This document shows, in pieces, positions 50,506 to 60,400 of a stretch of DNA of 64,000 nt (its first letter is position 1; every line of letters starts with the position of its first letter). Under the pieces are notes generated by a model that saw only the letters and a list, made by a program, of their open reading frames with translations, was not told the DNA's origin and did no database searches. A program made the position numbers and the translations under genes. Location of the stretch: positions 1 through 64,000 of the forward strand of contig NZ_BCSV01000006.1 of NCBI RefSeq assembly GCF_001571045.1. The letters run 5' to 3'. Source of the stretch: Curtobacterium ammoniigenes NBRC 101786. GTDB lineage: Bacteria > Actinomycetota > Actinomycetes > Actinomycetales > Microbacteriaceae.

Positions 50506-51966
50506 TCAGCTGAGCTGGTTCGCCTCGACCCAGCTGAGATACTCGCCAGTCACGGTCCCTGTCACGTAGTCGCCGGTGAAGCAGCTCATCTCCAGGTCGG
50601 TGACGTGGGAGCCCTCGATGATCGCATCGCGCATGTCGTCGACCTCCTGGTAGATGAGGTGGTCGCTGCCCAGTACGGCATTGATCTCGGGAATCTTCCG
50701 GTCGTGCGCGATCAGCTCGAGCCGTGTCGGCATGTTGATCCCGTAGACGTGCGGGTACCGAACGGGAGGCGCGGCTGAGGTGAACGTCACCTCGTTCGCC
50801 CCGGCGGCCCTCGCCATCTCGACGATCTCCTTGCTGGTCGTGCCGCGCACGATGGAGTCGTCGACGATCAGAATGTTCTTGCCCTTGAATTCGGACGACA
50901 TCGCGTTGAGCTTCTGCCGAACAGAGCGCTTGCGTTCCGCCTGGCCCGGCATGATGAACGTGCGTCCGACGTACCGGTTCTTGTAGAACCCCTCGCGATA
51001 CTCGATCCCGAGCTTCTGCGCGACCTGCATCGCAGCTGGTCGCGAGGAGTCCGGGATCGGCATCACGACGTCGATGTCGCCGGCGGGGGCGTGTCGGGCG
51101 ATCGTGTCTGCGAGTCGGTTGCCGAGTCGGAGCCGTGCGTCGTACACGGAGATGCCGTTCATGATCGAGTCGGGACGTGCCAAGTACACGTATTCGAACG
51201 AGCACGGGACGAGGCGAGGGTCGGCCGCGCATTGGCGCGCGGACATCTGTCCGCCCATGTCGATGAACACGGCTTCGCCGGGGGCGACGTCGCGGACGAT
51301 GTCGTAACCGCCGGACTCGAGAACGAGTGACTCGCTGGCGACGACCCACTCGCTTCGGCCGGCGTCGTCGAAGCGGTGGCCGAGGATGAGCGGCCGGATG
51401 CCGAACGGGTCCCGGAACGCCAGGAGGCCGTGCCCGGCGATCATGGCGATCGTTGCGTAGGACCCTTCCACACGCTCGTGAACCCGCGCTACGGCGTCGA
51501 AGATCTGACCGGGGTCGAGCTCGGTGCCGCCGCGCACCTGCGCCTGCAGCTCATGCGCAAGCACGTTGACGAGGAGCTCCGTGTCGGAGCTCGTGTTCAA
51601 GTGCCGCCGATCGACGTCGAAGAGCTCGCGCGTCAGCTCCCGGGTGTTCGTGAGGTTGCCGTTGTGGACCAGGACGATCCCGTACGGGGCGTTCACATAG
51701 AACGGTTGCGCCTCTTCTTCGTTGCTCGCCGCGCCTTTGGTGGCGTAGCGGACGTGTCCGAGTCCCATCGTGCCGAGGAGGGAGCGCATGTCCCGGGTGC
51801 GGAACGCCTCCCGGACGTGGCCCTTCGTCTTGTGCTGGTGGAACACGTGGCCCTCGCACGTGGCGATGCCGGTCGAGTCCTGACCCCGATGCTGCAGGAG
51901 CAGGAGCGCGTCGTACACGGATTGATTGACAGGTCCGTGCGAGACAAGACCGACGATGCCGCACAT
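50506..51966 (-). CDS. purF: Amidophosphoribosyltransferase
   Basis: This 486-residue enzyme carries out the first committed step of purine synthesis, making phosphoribosylamine from PRPP and glutamine. The start at 51966 leaves Cys2 (MCGIVGLVSHG) as the N-terminal nucleophile after Met removal. Glutaminase residues follow in GHVRYATKGAASNEE and LVHNGNLTN. The PRPP motif is ILIVDDSIVRGTTSKEIV. SEFKGKN and FYKNRYVGRTF are also diagnostic. It is divergent from purM, with 71 bases between the starts. Confidence 0.97.
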   Translation of the reverse strand: MCGIVGLVSHGPVNQSVYDALLLLQHRGQDSTGIATCEGHVFHQHKTKGHVREAFRTRDMRSLLGTMGLGHVRYATKGAASNEEEAQPFYVNAPYGIVLVHNGNLTNTRELTRELFDVDRRHLNTSSDTELLVNVLAHELQAQVRGGTELDPGQIFDAVARVHERVEGSYATIAMIAGHGLLAFRDPFGIRPLILGHRFDDAGRSEWVVASESLVLESGGYDIVRDVAPGEAVFIDMGGQMSARQCAADPRLVPCSFEYVYLARPDSIMNGISVYDARLRLGNRLADTIARHAPAGDIDVVMPIPDSSRPAAMQVAQKLGIEYREGFYKNRYVGRTFIMPGQAERKRSVRQKLNAMSSEFKGKNILIVDDSIVRGTTSKEIVEMARAAGANEVTFTSAAPPVRYPHVYGINMPTRLELIAHDRKIPEINAVLGSDHLIYQEVDDMRDAIIEGSHVTDLEMSCFTGDYVTGTVTGEYLSWVEANQLS

Positions 51967-52037
51967 GCGCAGCACTCTCCAGACCGTAGAATCGGGTGGT
52001 ACCGAATAAGTCTGCCATGTGTGCGGAGGATGAACGA

Positions 52038-53135
52038 ATGGCGAATCCCTACGCCGCGGCAGGTGTGGACACGGCGGCCGGTGATCGCGCGGTCGAACTC
52101 ATGAAGGCGGCGGTCTCCGCGACGCATCATGCGGGGGTGCTCGGCGGTGTCGGCGGATTCGCCGGGCTCGTCGACGCGACCGCGCTGAAGTCGTATGACC
52201 GTCCGCTGCTCGCGACGTCGACAGATGGTGTCGGTACGAAGGTCGCGATCGCCCAGGCGCTCGACAAGCACGACACCATCGGACAGGACCTCGTCGGCAT
52301 GGTCGTCGACGACATCGTCGTCGTCGGGGCACGCCCGCTGTTCATGACGGACTACATCGCGTGCGGCCGGGTCGTTCCGGCTCGGATCGCCGCCATCGTC
52401 GAAGGCATCGCTCGCGCGTGCGCCGCAACCGGTACGGCGCTCGTCGGCGGGGAGACAGCCGAGCACCCGGGGCTGCTCGGACCGGATGACTACGACGTCG
52501 CCGGCGCCGCGGTCGGCGTTGTCGAGTTCGAGCGCCAGCTCGGCCCCCATCGTGTCGTCGAGGGGGACGCGGTCGTAGCGATCGCCTCGTCTGGTCTCCA
52601 CTCCAACGGGTTCTCGCTGGTGCGGCACATTCTCGCCGAACGCGGCATCGGCCTCTCGGAGCGTGTTGACGGCCTCCCCGATCCGATCGGCGAGGCGCTG
52701 CTCGAACCGACCCGTCTCTACACGGCGCCGCTGCTCGACGTGCTCGACGATCCGGATCTCGACGGGGCGGTGCACGCGCTTTCGCATGTCACCGGCGGCG
52801 GCATCGCCGCGAACCTGGCACGCGTGCTGCCGACCGGATCCTGGGTCGAGGTGGACCGTGCGACCTGGAGCCCGAACGATATTTTCCGCGTCCTCGCCGA
52901 CCTCGGTGGGCTCGACCTCACTGAGACCGAGAGCACCTGGAACCTCGGCGTCGGCATGTTCGCCGTCGTCGCGGCCGGATCTGTGCCGACAGTGCTTCGG
53001 CGTCTCAGCAGTGCCGGACTGCCCGCGTGGACGGCCGGGACCGTCTCACGCGAGGTCCGCTCGCTCGAAGGCTTCGAGCAGGGTGCGAAGGGCGTCAACG
53101 GGGGCGCCGTGCGGCTGATCGGCGACTACCGCTGA
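52038..53135 (+). CDS. purM: Phosphoribosylformylglycinamidine cyclo-ligase
   Basis: This 365-residue AIR synthase closes the imidazole ring from FGAM with ATP. Motifs are STDGVGTKVAIAQAL, VDDIVVVGARPLFMTDYI, GGETAEHPG, IASSGLHSNGFSLVR and HVTGGGIAANLARVLP. The ATG at 52038 has GGAGG eight bases upstream. Its 3' end is followed eight bases later by a hexanucleotide microsatellite. Confidence 0.97.
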   Translation: MANPYAAAGVDTAAGDRAVELMKAAVSATHHAGVLGGVGGFAGLVDATALKSYDRPLLATSTDGVGTKVAIAQALDKHDTIGQDLVGMVVDDIVVVGARPLFMTDYIACGRVVPARIAAIVEGIARACAATGTALVGGETAEHPGLLGPDDYDVAGAAVGVVEFERQLGPHRVVEGDAVVAIASSGLHSNGFSLVRHILAERGIGLSERVDGLPDPIGEALLEPTRLYTAPLLDVLDDPDLDGAVHALSHVTGGGIAANLARVLPTGSWVEVDRATWSPNDIFRVLADLGGLDLTETESTWNLGVGMFAVVAAGSVPTVLRRLSSAGLPAWTAGTVSREVRSLEGFEQGAKGVNGGAVRLIGDYR

Positions 53136-53141
53136 TCCTCG

Positions 53142-53192
<51 letters not shown>

Positions 53193-53374
53193 TACCGCCG
53201 CCGTTGCCGCGTGCTGCATCGTCCGACCCCCCACGTCGGCGGATCACCGCGCTCCGACACGCATCCGTCCGACGAGGCGCGCGGCTGCGCATCCCTGGTG
53301 AACCGGTATGGCAGCCGGAATCGCACGAAAATGCCGCGCACCCGGTCAGGGGCGCGCGGCACGGGACTGCCGAA

Positions 53375-53584
53375 TCAGGCGGTCTTGTTCTGGTCCTGCT
53401 CCTGCGGTTCGAACTCGTCGTCGTCGGCGTACTCATCCGCCCAACGGTCGACGTAGTCGTTCTCGTCGGAGTGTTGCGCTGCAGACAGCTCACGCTCAAG
53501 TGCACCGTAGTTGGTCTCCGGGCTGAAGTACTTCAGCTCCCGGGCTACCTTGGTGTGCTTTGCCTTTTGACGGCCGCGCCCCAT
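53375..53584 (-). CDS. DUF3073 protein
   Basis: This 69-residue protein begins MGRGRQKAKHTKVARELKYF and has an acidic C-terminal half. It matches DUF3073, a small family conserved across Actinobacteria and typically next to purM. The basic N-terminus and acidic tail suggest RNA or ribosome association, but no function is known. The ATG at 53584 has GAGGGGG a few bases upstream. Confidence 0.92.
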   Translation of the reverse strand: MGRGRQKAKHTKVARELKYFSPETNYGALERELSAAQHSDENDYVDRWADEYADDDEFEPQEQDQNKTA

Positions 53585-53745
53585 GCGTGACCCCCTCATA
53601 TTCGGCTCGGCGCCCGGGGGGATGTCTCGCTGGAGAAATCGGGTGAGACCACCGGACGGTACTGGTTGGAAATCTCCGGCCACTTTACCATGTACCCCGA
53701 TTCGAACCTGGTGGATGCAGAGGTACGCGCGCCACAATCGGTGCA

Positions 53746-55002
53746 ATGGATTCGCTCGCTCGCGTCGGCACCGCCGACAGTGCTTCTGTCGTGATCGTCG
53801 GTGCCGGTCAGGCGGGCCTCTCCGTGGCGTACTTCCTGCAGCGCATGGGCGTCCAGAGCGACGATCGCCTCCGCATCGTCGATCGCGCGCCCAGCCCGGG
53901 AGGCGCGTGGCAATTCCGCTGGGAAGCCCTGCGGCTCGGCGTGGCGCACCGCGTCAACGACCTGCCGGGCATGCCCGAGATGGGCCTCCGTTTCGAAGAT
54001 GCCGACCAGTCGCGGCCCGCACGCGATGTCGTCACCGCCTATTACGGGCGGTATGAGGCGCACTACGGGATTCGCGTGCATCGGCCGCTCGAGGTGCTGT
54101 CCGTCGAGGATGCGGGGGAGCGGCTCGCGATCCGCACGCGTCGCGCGGACGGCGGGGGCGCCTCAGGCTCGAGTGCGAGTGCGAGTGCGAGTGCGAGTGC
54201 GAGTGCGAGTGCGAGTGCGAGTGCGAGTGCGAGTTCACGTGCCGGTTCGCGTGCCAGTGCAGGCGCGGATGCACGGACCGAGACCATCGTGGCTGACCTG
54301 CTCGTCAACGCGACGGGAACCTGGGGCACGCCGTTCGTGCCGTGGTACCCGGGTCGCGACCTGTTCCGCGGGCGACAGGTCTCCACTGCGAGCTATCGAT
54401 CGGCAACCGACTTCCTGGGCGCCGATGTCGTCGTGGTCGGTGGGGGAACGTCCGCTGTCGGGTTCCTCCTCGAACTCGAGGGAATCGCATGGTCGACGTA
54501 CTGGTGTGCGCGCCATCCCGTCGATTGGCGCGACACGACCGAACTCGACGTCGAGTCAGCGCAGGCAGCCGTCGCAGTGCAGGACGCGGCCGCGCGGGAT
54601 GGCGCTCGCCTTCCGTCGATCGTCAGCGGCACCGGGATCCCGAAGAGCCGCCGGATTCAGGGCGGCATCGATCGGGGCGTTCTCGCGCCGAACCCGATGT
54701 TCGTTCGACTGGACGCTGATGGCATCGTCCTCGCCGACGGCTCGCACCGACACGCGGACGCCGTGATCTGGGCGACGGGGTTCCGTCCGGACATCGCGCA
54801 TCTCGCGCCGCTGCATCTCCGTGAGCCCGGAGGCGGGGTGCGGGTTCTGGACGGGCAGTCGGCCCGCGACCCGCGGGTCTTCTTCGCCGGATACGGTCCG
54901 AGCGCATCGACGATCGGCGCGAACCGCGCGGGTCGTCGGATCGCCCGGGCCGTCGTCGATGCGCTCCGGGCGATCGATGACCGCGTGAGCGCGCCGGCGT
55001 GA
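53746..55002 (+). CDS. FAD-dependent oxidoreductase with Ser-Ala repeat insert
   Basis: This 418-residue flavoprotein has an N-terminal FAD fold VVIVGAGQAGLSVAYFL and a central NAD(P) fold VVVGGGTSAVGFLLELEG. Its C-terminal ATGFRPDIAHLAPL matches the FMO/thioredoxin-reductase-like class of flavin monooxygenases. Between the two folds (about residues 142-162) is a run of alternating Ser and Ala coded by ten GAGTGC copies, continued by a Ser/Arg/Ala-rich stretch. This looks like an expanding surface loop in an otherwise intact enzyme. A CACAAT box lies seven bases before the ATG. The substrate is unknown. Confidence 0.87.
   Translation: MDSLARVGTADSASVVIVGAGQAGLSVAYFLQRMGVQSDDRLRIVDRAPSPGGAWQFRWEALRLGVAHRVNDLPGMPEMGLRFEDADQSRPARDVVTAYYGRYEAHYGIRVHRPLEVLSVEDAGERLAIRTRRADGGGASGSSASASASASASASASASASASSRAGSRASAGADARTETIVADLLVNATGTWGTPFVPWYPGRDLFRGRQVSTASYRSATDFLGADVVVVGGGTSAVGFLLELEGIAWSTYWCARHPVDWRDTTELDVESAQAAVAVQDAAARDGARLPSIVSGTGIPKSRRIQGGIDRGVLAPNPMFVRLDADGIVLADGSHRHADAVIWATGFRPDIAHLAPLHLREPGGGVRVLDGQSARDPRVFFAGYGPSASTIGANRAGRRIARAVVDALRAIDDRVSAPA
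54171..54230. repeat. Hexanucleotide microsatellite (GAGTGC)10 inside the flavoprotein gene
   Basis: Ten perfect copies of GAGTGC encode alternating Ser and Ala. Six-base units keep the reading frame, so copy-number change would alter loop length but not abolish the gene. The following bases are imperfect derivatives. Confidence 0.95.
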
Positions 55003-55057
55003 GCCAGGCGTGGATCCGAGCCGGACTCCTGCTCGGCGAGCACGGCGTCGGATCGAG

Positions 55058-55846
55058 TCAGGCCGGCTCCGCGGAATAGCGGACCAGATCGGGGCCGAAC
55101 GCCGAGACCGCGAACGGCACGGCGCGACCGTCACGATGCACCCACATCGTGTGGGCCTGTTCATCCACGCGATCGACCTCGTGTCGCGTGCCGTCGACGA
55201 TGACGAAGGCGCGAATACGGACGGATCGCGATGCGGGCCGGGCGGAGGTCCCCGGGAGGTCTCCCGCATGATCCGGGTAGACGCCCGGTGACAGCACATG
55301 GAGGACGGGTCGGCTCACGAGCGCGACCATCCCATCGCCGTCGTCCGCCAGTTCGACGGAGACCAGGCGAACGGCTTCCTCGCGCGGGAGCGGCGTGTCG
55401 AGCGTCGGGGTCTCGACTGGACCGGTCAGCGCTCGAAATGCTGGTCGCCCGTCGGGACCGAGGTGGCCCTCCGGATCTGCGACGCGAACTCTGCCGCGCG
55501 TGCGGGTGTCTGCGTAGAGGCCCGGGTCGAGCCCCGCTGCGACCGCGTCAGCCTCGGACACCACCAGCCGGTCAGGTCGGTACCAGTCGCGAAGCGACTC
55601 GGGCGCAACCCAACCGACCGCCGGCACACCGCGCTCGAGAGCATCGGACGGGTCGTCCGGATGCTCGTCGGCGGCATCGAGCGGATGTCGTCCGCGGACC
55701 GCAACGAGCCCGGCCCGCGGGTCAGGAGCGTCGACGAGGACCTCGACCCGTTGCGAGACCTTGCCACCATGCGTGTCGAGCGTCGCGAATACGCGAAGGT
55801 CCGCGGCCACCGCTGACATTCGCGCGTCCGTCGGCTCGTTCGTCAT
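55058..55846 (-). CDS. Hypothetical protein, 262 residues
   Basis: This soluble, acidic protein has no family I recognise. It has no signal peptide or membrane helix. Segments such as SQRVEVLVDAPDPRAGLVAV, AVRLVSVELADDGDGMVALV and TMWVHRDGRAVPFAVSAFG suggest a beta-rich fold. The ATG at 55846 lies eight bases after TAAGTT, the same hexamer as at xthA, so it is probably leaderless. It lies convergent with the flavoprotein gene. Confidence 0.7.
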   Translation of the reverse strand: MTNEPTDARMSAVAADLRVFATLDTHGGKVSQRVEVLVDAPDPRAGLVAVRGRHPLDAADEHPDDPSDALERGVPAVGWVAPESLRDWYRPDRLVVSEADAVAAGLDPGLYADTRTRGRVRVADPEGHLGPDGRPAFRALTGPVETPTLDTPLPREEAVRLVSVELADDGDGMVALVSRPVLHVLSPGVYPDHAGDLPGTSARPASRSVRIRAFVIVDGTRHEVDRVDEQAHTMWVHRDGRAVPFAVSAFGPDLVRYSAEPA

Positions 55847-55854
55847 GTCGCGCT

Positions 55855-55860
55855 AACTTA
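55855..55860 (-). promoter_or_regulatory. -10 box TAAGTT, leaderless hypothetical gene
   Basis: TAAGTT on the minus strand lies eight bases before the ATG at 55846. Confidence 0.45.
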
Positions 55861-55964
55861 CTCGGCAGCGCCGACATCGCAACCCGCGGCCGCCTTGCTC
55901 CGGCTCACGACGCTCGCGCCCGCGCGGCGCGTGCGCCGGCTCGCCGCGGCGAGAGCGCCGCGCG

Positions 55965-56555
55965 CTACTCCTGCTCGACGATGCGGCGCACGTCGTCCAG
56001 TGCGGCGTGGAGGCGCTGCACTGTGGCGCTGTCCAGGGTCCCGCGGGTGGCCTTCCTGCGCAGCGCGCCGTGAATGTCCTGTCGGAACGTCGTGAGGAGC
56101 ATCTCGGCTTCGCGCAGTGCGCGCGCGGACTCCGGGATGGTTGTGGTCTCGGTGGCCGGCCGCCCGGTCTTCGCATGTTGCGCGGACGCGGCGAGTTCGG
56201 CGCGAAGCGACTTCATCGCCTCCGACACGGAGGCGCGCACCCCGTCCGCCAAACTCCGCACCGTGTCGGCGACTCCGGCCTCCACATCGGCGACCTCGTC
56301 CTCGCGAGCCGCGAGCTCCGCGCGACCGTCCTCGGTGATCGCATAGACCGTCTTCCGGCCGTCGCTCGAGGAGGTGACCAACCCTTCGGTCTCGAGCTTC
56401 GCGAGGCGGGGATAGACGGTGCCGGCGCTCGGAACGTAGGTGCCGCCGAAGCGTTCCCCGAGCGCTTGGATCAGTTCGTATCCGTGCATCGGGCGCTCGG
56501 AGAGCAGCACGAGCAGGTAGAGGCGGAGGTGGCCATGTGCGAACACGGGGCTCAT
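55965..56555 (-). CDS. PadR-family transcriptional regulator
   Basis: This 196-residue regulator has the PadR winged helix LRLYLLVLLSERPMHGYELI, VPSAGTVYPRLAKLETEGLV and DGRKTVYAITEDGRAEL. A C-terminal helical dimerisation region completes it. It overlaps the DUF4097 gene by four bases and is transcribed after it. PadR proteins usually repress their own operon and adjacent export genes, so the DUF4097 gene and the divergent RND pump are likely targets. The inverted repeats at 57389-57429 are candidate operators. Confidence 0.93.
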   Translation of the reverse strand: MSPVFAHGHLRLYLLVLLSERPMHGYELIQALGERFGGTYVPSAGTVYPRLAKLETEGLVTSSSDGRKTVYAITEDGRAELAAREDEVADVEAGVADTVRSLADGVRASVSEAMKSLRAELAASAQHAKTGRPATETTTIPESARALREAEMLLTTFRQDIHGALRRKATRGTLDSATVQRLHAALDDVRRIVEQE

Positions 56556-57370
56556 GCCGGCACCTCCTCGGAGGCGGGCGCCGCATGCAGGACCGCGACA
56601 TTGCCCGACACCGTGTTCACGCGCATGTCGAGCCATTGCCCGGACAGGTCGCCACTCCGCTTCGTGTAGGAGCCGTGGATGCCGCGGATTTCTTCGCCAT
56701 CGAACTGCAGCGTGCCGGAGGCGGTCGCGACCGAGCACGCGAACGGGACGCCGTGCTGCAGCCGCAGCCGGATGTCCCCGGAGACGGTGTTGATCCGGGC
56801 GATGTCGGGCACCCCGTGGATGTCGAGGAGGACGTCGCCGGAGACACCGTCGCAGGTGAAGCGGGAGATCGCCCCGGTTGCCGCGACAGCGCCGGAGACG
56901 GTGCGCACAGTGACCTGCCCGTCGTGCTCGCGGACCGCGACCTCGCCGGAGACAGCATTGACCTGCAGGTCGCCGCCGATCCCTTGCGCGACGACATCGC
57001 CCGAGACCGTGTGCAGGGTTGCCCCGTGGTTGACGCCGCTCACGAGCGCACCGGCCGAGACGACGCCGACCGTGACGGAGGCGTCACGCGGGACGAGGAT
57101 GCTGACGTCCGCGACGGCCTTGCCGCGGAACGAGCGGAGAAAGCCGATGGGGTCGTCCCAGCGGACCTGCGGGTGGTCGACGGTCAGGGTGTCGCCATCG
57201 ATCTCGACCTTCAGCGGTTTGCCGCTCACGCTGTGGATCTCGATGCGAGCCGTCGGTTCGTCGTGCGCGATGACGTCGACCTGGCCGGCGACGAGTCCGA
57301 CCCGTAGCCGTCGGACGATGCCGGTGTCGATGACCTTCGGCTCGTCGACGAGCCATTTCTCCTGAGCCAT
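56552..57370 (-). CDS. DUF4097-family repetitive beta protein
   Basis: This 272-residue protein is made of repeated short beta strands with recurrent TVSGDV, AVSGEV, TVSGAV and GVSGDV units, the hallmark of DUF4097 (beta-helix adhesin-like) proteins. It has no signal peptide. The ATG at 57370 has a GAGGAGG Shine-Dalgarno sequence. It is the first gene of a pair with padR. The function is unknown; this combination is common in actinobacteria and is usually linked to envelope stress. Confidence 0.88.
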   Translation of the reverse strand: MAQEKWLVDEPKVIDTGIVRRLRVGLVAGQVDVIAHDEPTARIEIHSVSGKPLKVEIDGDTLTVDHPQVRWDDPIGFLRSFRGKAVADVSILVPRDASVTVGVVSAGALVSGVNHGATLHTVSGDVVAQGIGGDLQVNAVSGEVAVREHDGQVTVRTVSGAVAATGAISRFTCDGVSGDVLLDIHGVPDIARINTVSGDIRLRLQHGVPFACSVATASGTLQFDGEEIRGIHGSYTKRSGDLSGQWLDMRVNTVSGNVAVLHAAPASEEVPA

Positions 57371-57388
57371 GGTGCGCCTCCTCATGTT

Positions 57389-57429
57389 TCGCGCTATATC
57401 GCGACTTCGAGACACACGGTATATCGCGA
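57389..57429. promoter_or_regulatory. Candidate PadR operator repeats
   Basis: TCGCGCTATATCGCGA (57389-57404) is a near-perfect palindrome, and TATATCGCGA recurs at 57395-57404 and 57420-57429, 25 bases apart. They lie between the divergent DUF4097-padR and RND genes and just upstream of the DUF4097 Shine-Dalgarno sequence. Confidence 0.6.
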
Positions 57430-57487
57430 ATCGGAGGGCTGCAACCGGATACCGGCAAACCCGCAGGAAGCCTCCACTGCCCTCGCG

Positions 57488-57493
57488 TACGGT
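57488..57493 (+). promoter_or_regulatory. -10 box TACGGT, leaderless RND gene
   Basis: TACGGT lies six bases upstream of the GTG at 57500, with no Shine-Dalgarno sequence. Confidence 0.55.
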
Positions 57494-57499
57494 CGCAGC

Positions 57500-60400
57500 G
57501 TGCACCTGCTGTCCCTGTTCAGCCTCCGGAATCGCGCGCTCATCGCGCTCATCACCGTGGTCGTTGCCGTGTTCGGCGTGGTAGCACTCACCAACCTCAA
57601 GCAGGAGCTCATCCCGAACGTCGACTTCCCGCAGGTCGCGATCGTCAGCGTCTATCCGGGGGCGACGCCCCAGGTGGTGTCGAACGACGTGTCGACCAAG
57701 ATCGAGCAGGGCATCCAGGCGGTCCCGGATCTCAAGCAGACCACCGCCACCTCCTCGACAAGCCAGAGCGTGGTGTCCGCGCAGTTCAACTACGGCACGA
57801 ATCTCGCCAGCGCCGAGGACAAGATCCAGACCGTCATCAATGCGCTTTCCCTGCCGAGCTCGGTTCAGACGCAGATCGTGACCGGCTCCTTCAGCGATAT
57901 CCCGGTCCTCCAGGTGGCCGTCTCGGATCCTGGCGTGAACACCGAGGTGCTCGCCGACCGCCTCACCGCGACCGCTGTCCCCGACCTGCAGAAGCTCACC
58001 GGCGTACGATCCGCCAGCGTCTATGGGAACCCGGGTCGTCGCATCGTCATCGAACCGGACCAGCAGAAGCTGGCGGCGCGCGGACTCTCGGAATCGGCGA
58101 TCAGCACGGCGCTCGACAACAACGGAACGCTGATACCCGGTGGCACGATCACGCAGAACGGCTCGACCCTGTCGATCCAGACGGGCAAGCAGATCACCGG
58201 CACGTCGGACATCGCGGCGATCCCGCTTGCCGGAGGCTCATCCCCCACCACGATCGGTCAGGTCGCCTCGGTCCGTCTCACGGAATCACCCGCGACGTCG
58301 ATCAGCCGAGTGAACGGCAAGCCGGCGCTCACCATCGCCATCACGAAGACGCAGTCGGCGAACACCGTCGACGTCTCCAACACGGTGCGTGCTGCGCTCC
58401 CCGGCATCGAGGCGAAGGTCCAGGGGTCGCCGCACTTCACGGTCGTGTTCGACCAGGCGCCGTACATTCAGCAGTCAATCCGGTCGCTCGCCGAGGAGGG
58501 ACTGCTCGGCCTCGGGTTCGCGGTGATCGTGATCCTGATCTTCCTGCTGTCGGTTCGATCGACGATCGTGACGGCCATCTCGATCCCGACGAGCGTGCTC
58601 CTCGCAGCCATCGGCATGCAGGCCGCCGGCTACACCCTGAACATCATCACGCTGGCAGGCCTGACCATCGCGATCGGGCGTGTCGTCGACGATTCCATCG
58701 TCGTGATCGAGAACATCAAACGACATCTCGGGTCGGGTGTCTCGCGCGAACGCGCCGTCATCGACGGTGTGCGCGAGGTTGCGGGCGCGGTGACCGCGTC
58801 GACGATCACCACGGTGGTGGTGTTCCTCCCGGTTGCGTTCGTGCAGGAGCTCGTCGGCGAGCTGTTCCGGCCGTTTGCGCTGACCGTGACGATGGCGCTC
58901 GCCGCATCGCTCCTCGTCGCGTTGACGATCGTGCCGGTGCTCGCCTATTGGTTCCTTCGGGCGCCGGCCGGATCGATGCTGCCCGACCGCACGCCGCGCG
59001 CCGGCGTCGCCGTGGGGGATGCGGCCGCACCCGCGCGCCTCCGTCGCGGCTATCTGCCGGTGCTGCGGTGGGCGCTCCGGTTCCCGGCGATCGTCCTTGT
59101 CGCCGCGGCGGTGGTGCTCGGAGGCACGGCCGCGGCGCTCCCGCTCATCACGACGAACTACCTCGGCGATTCCGGCCAGAACACGTTCACGGTGACGCAG
59201 CAGCTGCCTGCGGCGACGAGCCTCGACAAGCAGGCGACCGACGCGGCGCCGGTCGAACGCGCCGTGAAGAGCGTGCCTGGCGTGCAGGTCGTGCAGACCA
59301 CGATCGGCACCAGCGGCAATGCGCTCCAGGCTGCATTCGGGGGCGGAGGCTCGGGCTCCATCACCTATTCGGTCACCACCGCGCAGAACGGCGACCAGAC
59401 CCAAATCCAAGCGGCTGTCCGGAAGCGCCTGAACGCGCTGCAGCACGAGGGGACGCTCTCGGTGTCGTCGGCGTCGAGCTTCGGGTCGGATACGAACATC
59501 GAGGTCGATGTCACCGCTCCCACCCAGAGCGGCCTCACGAGTGCCGCGAAGACGGTCCTCGCACGAATGCAGCACGTCCCGAACACGACGGGCGCGACGA
59601 GCAACCTCGCCGCGGCGCAGCCGTACCTCGCGGTGCAGGTCGACCGCAGCAAGGCGGCCGCGATCGGACTCACCGAGGGTCAGGTCGGCGGTCTCGTCGC
59701 TGCATCGGTGTCGCCGCAGCAGAAGGGCACCGTGCAGCTCGACGGGACGACGCTCGACATCTATCTGCAGAACCCGAACCCGCCAACCACGGTCGACGCG
59801 TTGAAGAACCTGGCGATCCCGGCCGGCCGAGGGACCGTCCCGCTCTCGAGCATCGCAACCGTGGCGCGATCGAACGGGCCGACGAGCGTCACGACGCTCA
59901 ACGCGGTACGCACGGCAACGATCACGGTCACTCCGTCGGCGACGAATCTGGGCGCTGCGACCCAATCGGTCACCGCGGCCGTGAAGGCGCTGCACCTGCC
60001 GCACGGCGCTTCCGCATCGATCGGCGGCGTCGCGGCGAGCCAGTCGACCGCGTTCTCCGAGCTGCTTCTCGCCGCACTCATCGCGGTGCTCATCGTCTAC
60101 GTGGTGATGGTCGCCACCTTCCGAAGCCTCCTGCAGCCGCTGCTGCTGCTGGTCGCGATCCCGTTCGCGGCGACGGGTGCGATCGCCCTGCAGATCATCA
60201 CGGGAATTCCGATCGGCGTCGCCTCGCTCATCGGGGTGCTGATGCTCGTGGGCATCGTCGTCACGAACGCGATCGTGCTCATCGACCTCGTCAACCAGTA
60301 CCGGCGTCGAGGCCTCGCGGTCACGGAAGCGCTCATCGAGGGAGCGACCCGTCGCCTCCGCCCGATCCTCATGACCGCGCTCGCGACGATCTTCGCCCTG

